Shown: in pieces, positions 42,771 through 51,627 of the stretch | Position numbering within the stretch: position 1 is the stretch's first letter | How the letters are laid out: the number at the start of each line of letters is the position of its first letter | From: Burkholderia multivorans ATCC BAA-247 | Lineage (GTDB): Bacteria > Pseudomonadota > Gammaproteobacteria > Burkholderiales > Burkholderiaceae | NCBI RefSeq assembly: GCF_000959525.1 | Contig: NZ_CP009832.1 | Span: forward strand, 868,001-932,000 | Length of the DNA stretch: 64,000 bases | Direction: 5' to 3' | The notes under the pieces: model-generated | What the model saw: only the letters and a program-made list of their open reading frames with translations | Database searches by the model: none | Told to the model about the DNA's origin: nothing | Translations under genes and position numbers: made by a program

Positions 42771-44864
42771 ATGACGATGCACGGATGGGGCAGGTGGATG
42801 CTTGTCGGCACGGCACTGGCCAGCACCGCGGCGCTGCTCGGCGCCTGCAACGGCGACGAGACGGGCGAGCGCAACCGATTGCCCGGCTTCGTGTCGGGCA
42901 ACGTGCGCACGACCGCGTACGACGGCACGAGCGACGATCTGCTGACGGCCGGGCTCGGCAAGACGGGCCTCGCGAGCGCGACCGCGCCGAGCTTCGCGAA
43001 TCCGTCGCGGCCGACGAGCGCCGAGCTGCGCCGTCTTGCGATCTGGTCGAACTACCGCGCGCTCGTCGACATGAGCGCGAACGGCGGCTACGGCCGCTTC
43101 TGGGGGCCGAACGTCGATGTCGACGGCAACGCCACGCTCGGCGAGGGCAAGATCGCCGGCACCGAGTATCTCGCCTATTCCGACGACGGTAGCGGCCGCA
43201 AGAACGTGACGCTCCTCGTGCAGGTGCCGGCGAGCTTCGATCCCGCACAGCCGTGCATCGTGACCGCGACGTCGTCGGGCTCGCGCGGCGTCTACGGCGC
43301 GATCTCGGCCGCCGGCGAGTGGGGGCTCAAGCGCGGCTGCGCGGTCGCGTACAACGACAAGGGCGGCGGCAACGGCGCGCACGAGCTCGGCAGCGACACC
43401 GTCACGCTGATCGACGGCACGCTCGCGAACGCGGTGCTCGCCGGCAACGCGAGCCTGTTCACCGCGAACCTGACGAGCGGCGATCTCGCCGCGTTCAACA
43501 GCCGCTTTCCGAACCGCTATGCGTTCAAGCACGCGCATTCGCAGCAGAATCCCGAGCAGGACTGGGGGCGCTCGACGCTGCAGGCGGTCGAGTTCGCGTA
43601 CTGGGCGCTGAACGAGCAGTTCGCGCCGCTCGTCGACGGCTCGCATCGCGGCGTGCGCTATCGCGCGGGCGACATCACGACGATCGCCGCGTCGGTCAGC
43701 AACGGCGGCGGCGCGTCGCTCGCGGCCGCCGAGCAGGACGATCGCGGCTGGATTACCGCGGTCGTAGTCGGCGAGCCGCAGATCAACGTGCGGCTGGCGC
43801 CGAATGCGGTCGTGCGAACCGGCGGTCAGCCGGTGCCGTCGTTCGGCCGGCCGCTCGCCGACTATGCGACGCTCGCGAATCTGCTGCAGCCGTGCGCGGC
43901 CGCTTCGGCGTCGCTGGCGGGCGAGCCGTACATCAGCGCGCTGCCGCTCGCGACCACGCAGTCGATCCGCACGCAGCGCTGCGCGACGCTCGCCGCCGCG
44001 GGCCTCGTGTCGGGCGCCGACACGCAGAGCCAGGCCGCCGACGCGCTTGCGCAACTGCATGCGGCCGGTTATCTCGCCGATTCCGATCTGCTGCACGCGT
44101 CGATGTGGGATTCGCAAGCGATCCCCGCGATCGCCGTCACCTATGCGAACGCGTATACGCGCTCGCGCGTGACCGACAACCTCTGCAATTTCAGCTTCGC
44201 GACGACGCAAGCGGGGACCGGCACGGTCGCACCGCCCGCGGCGTCGCCGATGCCGGCCGTGTTCGGCACCGGCAACGGCATACCGCCGACGGCCGGCATC
44301 GATCTCGTGTTCAATACGGGCGCCGGCGTCGATCATCGGCTCGCGACGCCCGACGCGAGCTTTGCCGGCGCGCTGTGCCTGCGCCAGCTGTGGACGAACG
44401 CGATGCTCGGGATGCCGGCGAACGTCGAGGCGGTCCGCGTGAACGCGAACCTGCACGGCAAGCCCGCGATCATCGTGCAGGGGCGCAGCGACGCGCTCGT
44501 GCCGGTCAATCACGCGTCGCGCGCGTACGTCGCGCAGAACAGCCTCACCGAGGGCAGCCGTAGCGGGCTCGTGTTCTACGAGGTGACGAACGGTCAGCAC
44601 TTCGATGCGTTCCTGCCGGTGCCCGGCTACGACACGCGCTTCGTGCCGGTCCACTACTACGATCTGCAGGCGCTGAACCTGATGTGGCAGCACCTGAAGA
44701 AGGGTACGCCGCTGCCGCCGTCGCAGGTGATCCGCACCGTGCCGCGCGGCGGCACGCCCGGTGCGGCGCCCGCGCTGACGACGGCGAACCTGCCGCCGAT
44801 CGCCAGTGCGCCGGGCGCGAACGCGATTTCGGCGGCGGCCGGCACGATCGACGTACCGCTCTGA
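42771..44864 (+). CDS. D-(-)-3-hydroxybutyrate oligomer hydrolase, lipoprotein
   Basis: The 697-residue protein has a lipoprotein signal peptide ending LLGAC (lipobox Cys at about 25). Full-length resemblance to 3HB-oligomer hydrolases is clear (LPGFVSGNVRTTAYDG, YGRFWGPNVDVDGNATLGEG, CAVAYNDKGGGNGAHEL). The probable nucleophile is Ser310 in ASVSNGGGAS, a variant of the lipase box; RALVPVNHASRAY-type sequence near the C-terminus contributes further family residues. It degrades 3-hydroxybutyrate oligomers released from polyhydroxybutyrate, here outside the cytoplasm. Confidence 0.9.
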   Translation: MTMHGWGRWMLVGTALASTAALLGACNGDETGERNRLPGFVSGNVRTTAYDGTSDDLLTAGLGKTGLASATAPSFANPSRPTSAELRRLAIWSNYRALVDMSANGGYGRFWGPNVDVDGNATLGEGKIAGTEYLAYSDDGSGRKNVTLLVQVPASFDPAQPCIVTATSSGSRGVYGAISAAGEWGLKRGCAVAYNDKGGGNGAHELGSDTVTLIDGTLANAVLAGNASLFTANLTSGDLAAFNSRFPNRYAFKHAHSQQNPEQDWGRSTLQAVEFAYWALNEQFAPLVDGSHRGVRYRAGDITTIAASVSNGGGASLAAAEQDDRGWITAVVVGEPQINVRLAPNAVVRTGGQPVPSFGRPLADYATLANLLQPCAAASASLAGEPYISALPLATTQSIRTQRCATLAAAGLVSGADTQSQAADALAQLHAAGYLADSDLLHASMWDSQAIPAIAVTYANAYTRSRVTDNLCNFSFATTQAGTGTVAPPAASPMPAVFGTGNGIPPTAGIDLVFNTGAGVDHRLATPDASFAGALCLRQLWTNAMLGMPANVEAVRVNANLHGKPAIIVQGRSDALVPVNHASRAYVAQNSLTEGSRSGLVFYEVTNGQHFDAFLPVPGYDTRFVPVHYYDLQALNLMWQHLKKGTPLPPSQVIRTVPRGGTPGAAPALTTANLPPIASAPGANAISAAAGTIDVPL

Positions 44865-44885
44865 GCGCACGCGCGCTTGCTGCGA

Positions 44886-44912
44886 AGCCGGACGATGGTT
44901 GTCCGGCTTTTT
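44886..44912 (+). terminator. Intrinsic terminator after the oligomer hydrolase gene
   Basis: An 8-bp stem (AGCCGGAC at 44886-44893 with GTCCGGCT at 44901-44908), 7-base loop and TTTTT tail. The rest of the gap to 45108 is GC-rich with nothing recognised. Confidence 0.85.
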
Positions 44913-45108
44913 CGTTTTGAAGGGGGAATCGGGCGGGGCGGCTTCGGCCGCCGAGCGGCCGGAGAAGCGGTAAGCGCGATGCGGCCGTCGGGGCGCGACA
45001 CGCTCGACTGCAGCCGTGACCGCAACCGCGATTACGACCACGGCCGCGGCCGCGAACATGGCCCGCAACCAGGACGGCCGCGGCGCACCGCGCCGCATGG
45101 CGCAGGTT

Positions 45109-45897
45109 TCAGGCGAGCACGAGCCGCACGCCGACCGCGACCAGCGTCGCCGCGAGCAGATTGCGGAGCAGCCGCTCCGGCGCGCGCGCCGACAGCAGGC
45201 TGCCGATCACGATGCCCGGCAGCGAGCCGAGCAGCAGCGAGAGCAGCATCGACCAGTCGACCGAGCCGAGCAGCCAGTGCCCCATGCCGGCGACGAGCGT
45301 GAGCGGCACCGCGTGCGCGATGTCGGAGCCGACGATGCGTGTCGTCGCGAGCGCCGGATAGAGCAGCAGGAGCACGGTCACGCCGATCGCGCCCGCGCCG
45401 ACCGAGGTCATCGACACGAGCACGCCGAGCACCGCGCCCGTCAGCACGGTCGACCACAGCGTGCGCGCGGGGCTCGGCGCGAGCGGATTGCGCGCGGCGA
45501 ACGCGGCGAGCTGCGGGCGGAAGATCAGCGCGACCGACGTGAGCAGCAGCGCGATGCCGAGCACGAGCTGGATCAGCCGTGCGGTGCCCGGCGCGTTTAC
45601 CCCGTGCGAATGCAGCACCCACAGCGTGACCGCGGCCGCCGGCACGCTGCCGGTCGCGAGCCGGCCGGTGATGCGCCAGTCGATCGAGCCTTTCAGCCCG
45701 TGGACCAGCGTGCCGGTGGCCTTCGTCGCCGCTGCATACAGCAGATCGGTGCCGACCGCCGTCGCGGGATGCACGCCGAACAGCAGCACGAGGATCGGCG
45801 TCATCAGCGAGCCGCCGCCGACGCCCGTCAGGCCGACGAGGATGCCGACGAACAGGCCGGACAGGGAGTACAGCAGATCGATATGGGGAAGCGACAT
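45109..45897 (-). CDS. TauE/SafE-family sulfite/anion exporter
   Basis: The 262-residue membrane protein has about eight predicted helices. The family signature is present twice: GLFVGILVGLTGVGGGSLMTP near the N-terminus and VSMTSVGAGAIGVTVLLLLYP in the middle, where Gly-rich turns line the permeation path. Substrates in the family include sulfite, sulfoacetate and other organic anions; none is indicated here. ATG 45897 starts MSLPHIDLLYS. It has no obvious operon partners. Confidence 0.88.
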   Translation of the reverse strand: MSLPHIDLLYSLSGLFVGILVGLTGVGGGSLMTPILVLLFGVHPATAVGTDLLYAAATKATGTLVHGLKGSIDWRITGRLATGSVPAAAVTLWVLHSHGVNAPGTARLIQLVLGIALLLTSVALIFRPQLAAFAARNPLAPSPARTLWSTVLTGAVLGVLVSMTSVGAGAIGVTVLLLLYPALATTRIVGSDIAHAVPLTLVAGMGHWLLGSVDWSMLLSLLLGSLPGIVIGSLLSARAPERLLRNLLAATLVAVGVRLVLA

Positions 45898-46153
45898 CGG
45901 AAGCAGGCGGTTATGGGGCGTTCGGCGGCGGCGCGCGGCTGCGGCGGCGCGGATCAAAGTCCGACATTGTCGCAAAAGTGACGCGTCGGTGTACGACTGC
46001 GTTAAAAATCGGCCGGCGCGCGGCCGCCGGCCGATGGGGCGGGGCGGTGAAACGGGCGTTTGAAGAGCGCTTGCGCGCGGCGGCGTGCGGCGCGTGTGCG
46101 CAGGCGTACCGGCTGCGGGCGGCCCGCCGGCGCGCCGGCCCGCCGGTCGCGCG

Positions 46154-47596
46154 TCAGTGCAGGGAAGCGCCGACGCCGCTGTCGGCCGGCGCCGGCGGAC
46201 GCACGCGCAGCGCGACGCCGATCGCGGCGGCGAGCGCCGCGAACGCCGCGCCGAACGCGAAGGCCGCGTGGTAGCCGCCGTTCAGCGCGCCGAGCGGCGC
46301 GATCTGCGCGGCTGTCAGCGCGTCGGTGCGCGCCGCCGCGACGCTCGCAAGCACCGCGAGGCCGAGCGCGCCGCCCATCATGAACGCGGTGTTCACGATG
46401 CCCGACGCGAGCCCCGAATCGGCCGGATCCACGTCGCTCATCGCGGCAAGCAGCACCGGGTTGAACGCGATGCCGGCGCCGATACCGAGCAGCGTCATGC
46501 CGGGCAGCACGTGCCAGACGAACCCGCCGTCGACGGGCGCGCGCGCGAACAGCGCGAGCCCGCACGCGGCGATCAGCAGGCCGGCCGCGATCGGGCCGCG
46601 AATCCCGAAACGCATGACGATCCGCGCGGACAGCCCGAGCGAGAACGCGGCCATGATCAGGTTCGCGGGCAGGAACGCGAGGCCGACCTGCAGCGGCCCG
46701 TAGCCGAGCACGCGCTGCAGGTACAGCGCGGACAGGAAGAACCACGCGAACATCGCGGCTGCCCACAGCACGCTGATGACGTTCGCGAGCGCGACGTTGC
46801 GCGCGGCGAACAGCGTGAGCGGCATCAGCGGATGCGCGACGCGCATTTCGATCGCGACGAACAGCGCAAGCAGCACGACGGCCGCGCCGATCAGCGCAAC
46901 GGTCTGCGCCGACAGCCAGCCGGCCTCGTTGCCGCCGACGATGCCGTAGACCGCGAGCATCAGCGACGCGGTGACCGTGATCGCGCCCGCGACGTCGAGC
47001 CGCCCGGCGCCGGCCGGTACGCGCGTACGCGGCAGCAGTGCCGCGCACAGCGCGTAGACGGCGATGCCGATCGGCAGATTCACGAGGAAGATCCAGTGCC
47101 AGGACAGCGCGCTCGTCAGCAGCCCGCCGAGCAGCACGCCGATGCTGCCGCCGCCCGCGCACACGAAGCCGTACACGCCCATCGCGCGCGCCCGTTCGCC
47201 GGGCTCGGTAAACAGATTCATGATCAGCGACAGCGCCACGGCCGATACGACCGCGCCGCCGAGCCCCTGCACGGCGCGCGCGGCGATCAGCATCGTCTGC
47301 GACTGCGCGAGCCCGCATGCGAGCGAGGCGAGCGTGAACACGACGAGGCCGACGAGGAACATGCGCCGCTGTCCGTACAGGTCGCCGAGCCGGCCGCCGA
47401 GCAGCAGGCAGCCGCCGAACGTCAGCAGATAGGCGTTGACGACCCAGACGAGCGCCGTTTCGGTGAAGTGCAGATCGGTGCCGATCGACGGCAGCGCGAC
47501 GTTCACGATCGTGCTGTCGAGCACGATCATCAGCACGCCGAGGCAGAGGACGATCAGTGCGTACCAGCGCTTTTCGCCGTGGATGCCGTGTGTCAT
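46154..47596 (-). CDS. MFS multidrug exporter, DHA2 (EmrB/QacA) family
   Basis: At 480 residues with 14 predicted helices, it has the DHA2 signature LDSTIVNVALPSIGTDL in helix 1, GGRLGDLYGQRRMFLVG in loop 2-3, and motif C-like GVLLGGLLTSALSWHWIF in helix 5. It is likely a proton-driven efflux pump for hydrophobic drugs or dyes. No membrane-fusion partner (EmrA type) is adjacent, so it may act alone like QacA. No dedicated regulator is evident next to it. Confidence 0.87.
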   Translation of the reverse strand: MTHGIHGEKRWYALIVLCLGVLMIVLDSTIVNVALPSIGTDLHFTETALVWVVNAYLLTFGGCLLLGGRLGDLYGQRRMFLVGLVVFTLASLACGLAQSQTMLIAARAVQGLGGAVVSAVALSLIMNLFTEPGERARAMGVYGFVCAGGGSIGVLLGGLLTSALSWHWIFLVNLPIGIAVYALCAALLPRTRVPAGAGRLDVAGAITVTASLMLAVYGIVGGNEAGWLSAQTVALIGAAVVLLALFVAIEMRVAHPLMPLTLFAARNVALANVISVLWAAAMFAWFFLSALYLQRVLGYGPLQVGLAFLPANLIMAAFSLGLSARIVMRFGIRGPIAAGLLIAACGLALFARAPVDGGFVWHVLPGMTLLGIGAGIAFNPVLLAAMSDVDPADSGLASGIVNTAFMMGGALGLAVLASVAAARTDALTAAQIAPLGALNGGYHAAFAFGAAFAALAAAIGVALRVRPPAPADSGVGASLH

Positions 47597-47810
47597 GGGC
47601 TCGCAGCCTTCCGATAGGGATTTGAAAGGCTGGATTGTAGACGGCATTCGTACGCGTCTGCTGCCGGTTTGTGGCAGCAGCGTTGCGTAGTCGCCGAACG
47701 GCGTGAGCGCGCGCGCGTGTGGGCGTCGGCGCCGTGCCGGCACGCGCGCGGATGCAGCCGCGACGTGCCGTTATGCGATCGCGGGCCGCGGCGATCGAAG
47801 GTCCGGATGT

Positions 47811-48554
47811 TTATTCGCGCGGCGGCAGCGCACAGCCGTCCGGGCCGCATGCGGCTGCCGCATCGCCGCCCGGTTCGACGACGCCGTCGCGCCACGCTTG
47901 CTCGAGCGCCTGCGCGAACACGTCGGCCGGCTGCGCGCCCGACACCGCATAGCGGCCGCCGAACACGAACAGCGGCACGCCGCGTCCGCCGATCTGCGCG
48001 GCGCGCGCGCCGTCGGCTTCGACTTCGTCGCGGTACGCGTCGCCGCGCAGCGCCGCTTCGACCGCCGCGCGCTCGAGCCCGGCTTCGACCGCGAAATCGG
48101 CGAGCGCCGTGCGATCGAACAGCGAGCCGTGCTCGCAGAAGTACGCGCGGTACAGCCGCTCGGTCAGCGCGTGCGCGCGGCCGGTCGCTTCCGCGAGCTT
48201 CACGAGCCGGTGCGCGTCGAGCGTGTCGCCGACCAGCGTGCCGGGCAGGTCGTAGCGCAGGCCGACGCTCGCGGCGGCGTCCGTCACCTGGCGCAGCATC
48301 TGGTCGACCTGCGCCGCCGACATCCGGTATTTGCCGGCCAGCATCGCTTCGACCGGTTCGACGGGCTGGCCGGGCATCAGCCGGTACGCGCGCAGCGCGA
48401 CGTCGACGCGGTCCGCATGCGCGAAGGCGGCAAGCGCCTCGTCGAAACGGCGTTTGCCGATCCAGCACCACGGGCAGATCAGGTCGGACCAGATTTCGAC
48501 GGTCAGCGTCGGGCGGGCGGTCGGAGCGGGAGCGATCGGCATGGCAACAGGCAT
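47811..48554 (-). CDS. DsbA-family oxidoreductase, FrnE-like
   Basis: The protein has 247 residues (243 if the second ATG at 48542 is used). EIWSDLICPWCWIGKRRFDEAL near the N-terminus contains the CPWC redox motif, and GARAAQIGGRGVPLFVFGG has the cis-Pro region. This is the cytoplasmic FrnE/YwbO branch of DsbA-fold enzymes, some of which act as disulfide isomerases in oxidative stress. There is no signal peptide. Upstream DNA is A/T-rich with a TATAGT-like -10 only about 20 bases before the first ATG and no clear ribosome site, so the leader may be short. Confidence 0.87.
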   Translation of the reverse strand: MPVAMPIAPAPTARPTLTVEIWSDLICPWCWIGKRRFDEALAAFAHADRVDVALRAYRLMPGQPVEPVEAMLAGKYRMSAAQVDQMLRQVTDAAASVGLRYDLPGTLVGDTLDAHRLVKLAEATGRAHALTERLYRAYFCEHGSLFDRTALADFAVEAGLERAAVEAALRGDAYRDEVEADGARAAQIGGRGVPLFVFGGRYAVSGAQPADVFAQALEQAWRDGVVEPGGDAAAACGPDGCALPPRE

Positions 48555-48648
48555 TCGAAAAAATGTAACTGAAACTATAGCATTTGCGCGCAGGCGCGAG
48601 CGTCGTCGCGAGCGCGCGATGCACGCGGCGACGCCGCCGCGCGTGCGC

Positions 48649-49296
48649 TCATGCGTCGCCCTGCGTGTCCTTCAGATGTTTCAGATGCTTGTAGACGGTC
48701 GCGCGCCCCATGCCGAGCACGTTCGCGACGTAGTTCGCCGCGCTCTTGCCGCGAAACGCGCCTTGCGCATGCAGCGCCTCGACGAGTTCGCGCCGGTGTT
48801 CGCGCGTGAGGCCGTTCAGCCCGATCTGCCGCTCGCGCAGCCAGCCGTGCAGGAACGTGTTGATGCGCTCCTGCCAATCGTCGCGGAACAGTTCGTCCGG
48901 CTGCGCGACGACGCCCGCGCCCTTGATGAACAGATCGAGCGTCGTGCGCACCTCGTCGAACACCGCGATGTTGAAGTTGATGCACATCATCCCGGCGGGC
49001 CGGCCGCCGTCGTCGAAGAGGACGTTGCTGACGCAACGCATGCGCCGGCCGTCCCAGTTCAGCTTCTCGTACGGACCGATCACGCGCTCGCGCGCCGAGT
49101 GGTCGATTTCCTCGAGCGCGGAATCGTCGCCGACCTCCCGCTTCGACAGGTTGTTCGCCAGATACAGCACGGTCTGGTCGTGCAGATCGTGGATGACCAC
49201 TTCCGCGTACGGGAAGAACAGCGCTGCGATTCCGTCCGCGATCGGCGCGTAGCGGGTGAGCAGCAGGTCTTTGACGGGGGACGGCTTCTTGCGCAT
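48649..49296 (-). CDS. YheO/DauR-like transcriptional regulator (PAS-like plus HTH)
   Basis: A 215-residue regulator has an N-terminal YheO PAS-like domain at about 12-130 (YAPIADGIAALFFPYAEVVIHD, AGMMCINFNIAVFDEVRTTLD) and a C-terminal HTH_22 domain at about 160-210 (LVEALHAQGAFRGKSAANYVANVLGMGRATVYKH, shown in part). DauR of Pseudomonas aeruginosa, the D-arginine utilisation repressor, has this architecture. Position downstream of the cyclodeaminase-like gene and close to a FAD amino acid dehydrogenase supports the same role. Likely binding sites are the GTCTA-N3-TAGAC palindromes at 50483 and 50638. Confidence 0.85.
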   Translation of the reverse strand: MRKKPSPVKDLLLTRYAPIADGIAALFFPYAEVVIHDLHDQTVLYLANNLSKREVGDDSALEEIDHSARERVIGPYEKLNWDGRRMRCVSNVLFDDGGRPAGMMCINFNIAVFDEVRTTLDLFIKGAGVVAQPDELFRDDWQERINTFLHGWLRERQIGLNGLTREHRRELVEALHAQGAFRGKSAANYVANVLGMGRATVYKHLKHLKDTQGDA

Positions 49297-49436
49297 CGGA
49301 ATCGCGATATCGGGTGAGCGGGACGCAGGCCGCGGGTTCGGCCGATCGGCCGGCGCACCGGCAGTCGTCGTGCCCGTGCGCCCGCGTGCGGCTGTCGCGG
49401 TTGCGCCATTGTATCGGCGTCGCGTGGGCACGATGC

Positions 49437-50408
49437 TCATGCGCGCGTCAGATGCGTATACAACGCGTAGGCGATCGCGATGTCCTCGAGGCCGAGGCCG
49501 ATCGATCGGAAGAACGCGTGACGCGTGCGCGACGGCGCCGCGCACGTGCCCGCGACGAGCGCGGGCAGATCGCCGACGATGCGCTCCGGCGTCCAGCCGT
49601 GCTCGGCTGCCGCGAGCCGCATCTCGCCGGCACTGGCCGGCGTCGTATGCCGGTAGTCGCAGTAGACGTCCATGTCGGGCAGCCATGCAGGCGGAATCTC
49701 GTGCGCCTGCGCGACGTTGGTGCTGATCGACGTGACGAGCGCCGGCCGCGTCAGCATTCCGTCGCCGAGCACCGGCGTGCCCGACGACGTGCAGAGCATC
49801 ACGACATCGGCGTCGCGCACGCACGCGGCGATGTCGGATGCCGGCCGTGCGCGTGGATCGGTGCGCGCGACGGCGGCCTGCAGCGCGCGATCGTCGGCGA
49901 GCGTCGGCGAGTACACCGAGATCGTGTCCCACTCGCGCAGCGCGGCCGCATGCCGCAGATGCGCAAGGCCGACCGCGCCGGCGCCGACGATCGCGAGACG
50001 GCGCGCATCGCGCGGCGCCAGGCAGTCGACCGCGAGCGCCGTCGTGCCGGCCGTGCGTTCGACTGTCAGCTGTCCGGCGTCGCACCACATCAACGGCTGG
50101 CCCGTGCGCATCGACATCAGCGCGGTCCAGGCGGTGACGACCGGTTTGCCGTCCGGTCCGCCGCCGACGATGTACGGCGACAGCTTCGCGCCGAACACCT
50201 GTTCGTCGGCCAGTGCGCCGAGGTACGTGATGAAGTCGCCGGCCTGTTCGGGGAACAGCGTGAGCGTTTGCGGCGGCTGCACCGCGCGTGCGGACGCGAG
50301 CGACGCGAACATGCGGCGCAGCGTGCCGAGCACGTCGAGCGACGGCAGCGCCGCGCGGACCATCGCGTCGTCGACGGTCAGCGGCAGGGTCGGGGCGGTC
50401 GGGTTCAT
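49437..50408 (-). CDS. Ornithine cyclodeaminase/mu-crystallin family reductase, DauB-like
   Basis: The 323-residue protein has the mu-crystallin/OCD layout: LTLFPEQAGDFITYLGALAD, FGAKLSPYI, then the NAD(P) Rossmann motif LAIVGAGAVGLAHLRHAAAL, and SISTNVAQAHEIPP. Family members act as ornithine cyclodeaminase, pyrroline-2-carboxylate reductase or, as DauB, reduce 2-ketoarginine with ammonia to L-arginine. Next to a DauR-like regulator and a FAD D-amino acid dehydrogenase, the DauB role is the best fit; a pyrroline-2-carboxylate reductase in D-proline metabolism is the main alternative. ATG 50408 has GGAG upstream. Confidence 0.82.
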   Translation of the reverse strand: MNPTAPTLPLTVDDAMVRAALPSLDVLGTLRRMFASLASARAVQPPQTLTLFPEQAGDFITYLGALADEQVFGAKLSPYIVGGGPDGKPVVTAWTALMSMRTGQPLMWCDAGQLTVERTAGTTALAVDCLAPRDARRLAIVGAGAVGLAHLRHAAALREWDTISVYSPTLADDRALQAAVARTDPRARPASDIAACVRDADVVMLCTSSGTPVLGDGMLTRPALVTSISTNVAQAHEIPPAWLPDMDVYCDYRHTTPASAGEMRLAAAEHGWTPERIVGDLPALVAGTCAAPSRTRHAFFRSIGLGLEDIAIAYALYTHLTRA

Positions 50409-50482
50409 CGGACATCTCCGGTCGGGGCCGGACAGGACAGTCTCGCGATGCGATGTCCGGCGTGGTTCGTTGTGGACGAAAA

Positions 50483-50495
50483 GTCTAATATAGAC
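50483..50495. promoter_or_regulatory. Palindrome GTCTA-ATA-TAGAC, candidate operator 1
   Basis: A perfect 5-3-5 inverted repeat lies 75 bases upstream of the cyclodeaminase-family gene in the 372-base divergent gap. It shares both arms with a second site at 50637-50651, which argues for a common regulator, most likely the YheO/DauR-like protein. Confidence 0.6.
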
Positions 50496-50636
50496 AATGT
50501 GGATGTGGCGAGCGTTTCTTTTTCTACGCTTGCGGGATCGTTGTCTCTTGGAATAGCGGTGAAGAATCAAAGAGATAAGGGTCGTATGCAGCGTCCGATA
50601 CGCAGCGCAGTGGCCGCGCATTATCGTATCCCCTAT

Positions 50637-50660
50637 AGTCTATAGTAGACTTTGAGTCTA
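50637..50660. promoter_or_regulatory. Palindrome AGTCTA-TAG-TAGACT plus half-site, candidate operator 2
   Basis: A perfect 6-3-6 inverted repeat at 50637-50651 is followed by an extra GTCTA half-site at 50656-50660, about 130 bases before the binding-protein gene. Overlapping TATAGT sequences may form the promoter -10, so binding would block transcription. Confidence 0.62.
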
Positions 50661-50780
50661 TATTTCGAGTGCCCGGCAGCGTGCCCGCAGACGCGGTGCC
50701 GCCGCACCGGTCGCCGCTTCGTCGCCCTGCGCGGTCGCGTTGCGCGCCCGACTTTCATCGCTGAACCTGAAGGATCCGTC

Positions 50781-51560
50781 ATGAACTGGAAGCTTTCCCT
50801 TTGCGCCGCCGCGGCGCTCGCCTGCGCGGCCGTCACCGTCCACGCGGAACCGACCACGTTGCGCTTCGGGATCGAAGCCGCCTATCCGCCGTTCGAGAGC
50901 AAGACGCCGGCCGGCCAGTTGCAGGGCTTCGACGTCGACATCGGCAATGCCGTGTGCGCGAAGCTGAACATGAAGTGCGTGTGGGTCGAGAACGCGTTCG
51001 ACGGCCTGATTCCCGCGCTGCAGGCGCGCAAGTTCGACGTGATCAACTCGGCGATGAACATCACCGCGAAGCGCAAGCAGAGCATCGATTTCACGCCGCC
51101 GATCTACGTGGTTCCGATCGTGATGATCGCGAAGCGCGGCTCGCCGTTGCGGCCCGAGGTCGCGAGCGTGCGCGGCAAGCGCGTCGGCGTGCTGCAGGGC
51201 TCGTCGCAGGAGGATTTTCTGAAGGCGCACTGGGCCAATGCGGGCGTGTCGGTCGTGTCGTATCAGGATCAGGACCAGATCTATGCGGATCTCGTCGCCG
51301 GGCGCCTCGACGCCGCCGTGCAGGAAGCGCAGACCGCGCAGGAGGGCTTCCTCGACAAGCCGGCCGGCCGCGACTACCAGATCGTCGGCGAGCCGCTCAA
51401 GGATCCGGCGACGCTCGGCGAAGGCACGGGCTTCGGGCTGCGCAAGGGCGACAAGGCGCTGCAGGCGAAGGTCGTCGGCGCGCTCGATGCGCTGAAGAAG
51501 GACGGCACGTTGAGCGCGCTGTCGCAGAAGTACTTCAAGCGCGACATCATCGCGAAGTAA
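50781..51560 (+). CDS. Periplasmic basic-amino-acid binding protein (ArgT/HisJ type)
   Basis: The 259-residue protein has a signal peptide (LCAAAALACAAVTVHA) and an SBP_bac_3 domain: LRFGIEAAYPPFESKTPAG, GFDVDIGNAVCAKLNMKC, INSAMNITAKRKQSIDFTPP, all as in lysine/arginine/ornithine-binding proteins. It would deliver arginine, perhaps D-arginine, to an ABC permease; no permease genes are adjacent, so it probably shares one encoded elsewhere. It is transcribed with the FAD dehydrogenase 67 bases downstream, and a good ribosome site (AAGGA) precedes ATG 50781. Confidence 0.9.
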   Translation: MNWKLSLCAAAALACAAVTVHAEPTTLRFGIEAAYPPFESKTPAGQLQGFDVDIGNAVCAKLNMKCVWVENAFDGLIPALQARKFDVINSAMNITAKRKQSIDFTPPIYVVPIVMIAKRGSPLRPEVASVRGKRVGVLQGSSQEDFLKAHWANAGVSVVSYQDQDQIYADLVAGRLDAAVQEAQTAQEGFLDKPAGRDYQIVGEPLKDPATLGEGTGFGLRKGDKALQAKVVGALDALKKDGTLSALSQKYFKRDIIAK

Positions 51561-51627
51561 GCGCGGGCGGGCGCCGGCCGCGGTGCCGGCGCGTGCTGCA
51601 TCGACCTTCTACGCTGGACGGGCAAGC

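Noticed and set aside
42537-45098. Antisense open frame of about 853 codons opposite the 3HB-oligomer hydrolase
   Set aside because: It is a shadow of a recognised gene, with biased Arg-rich composition and no family resemblance.
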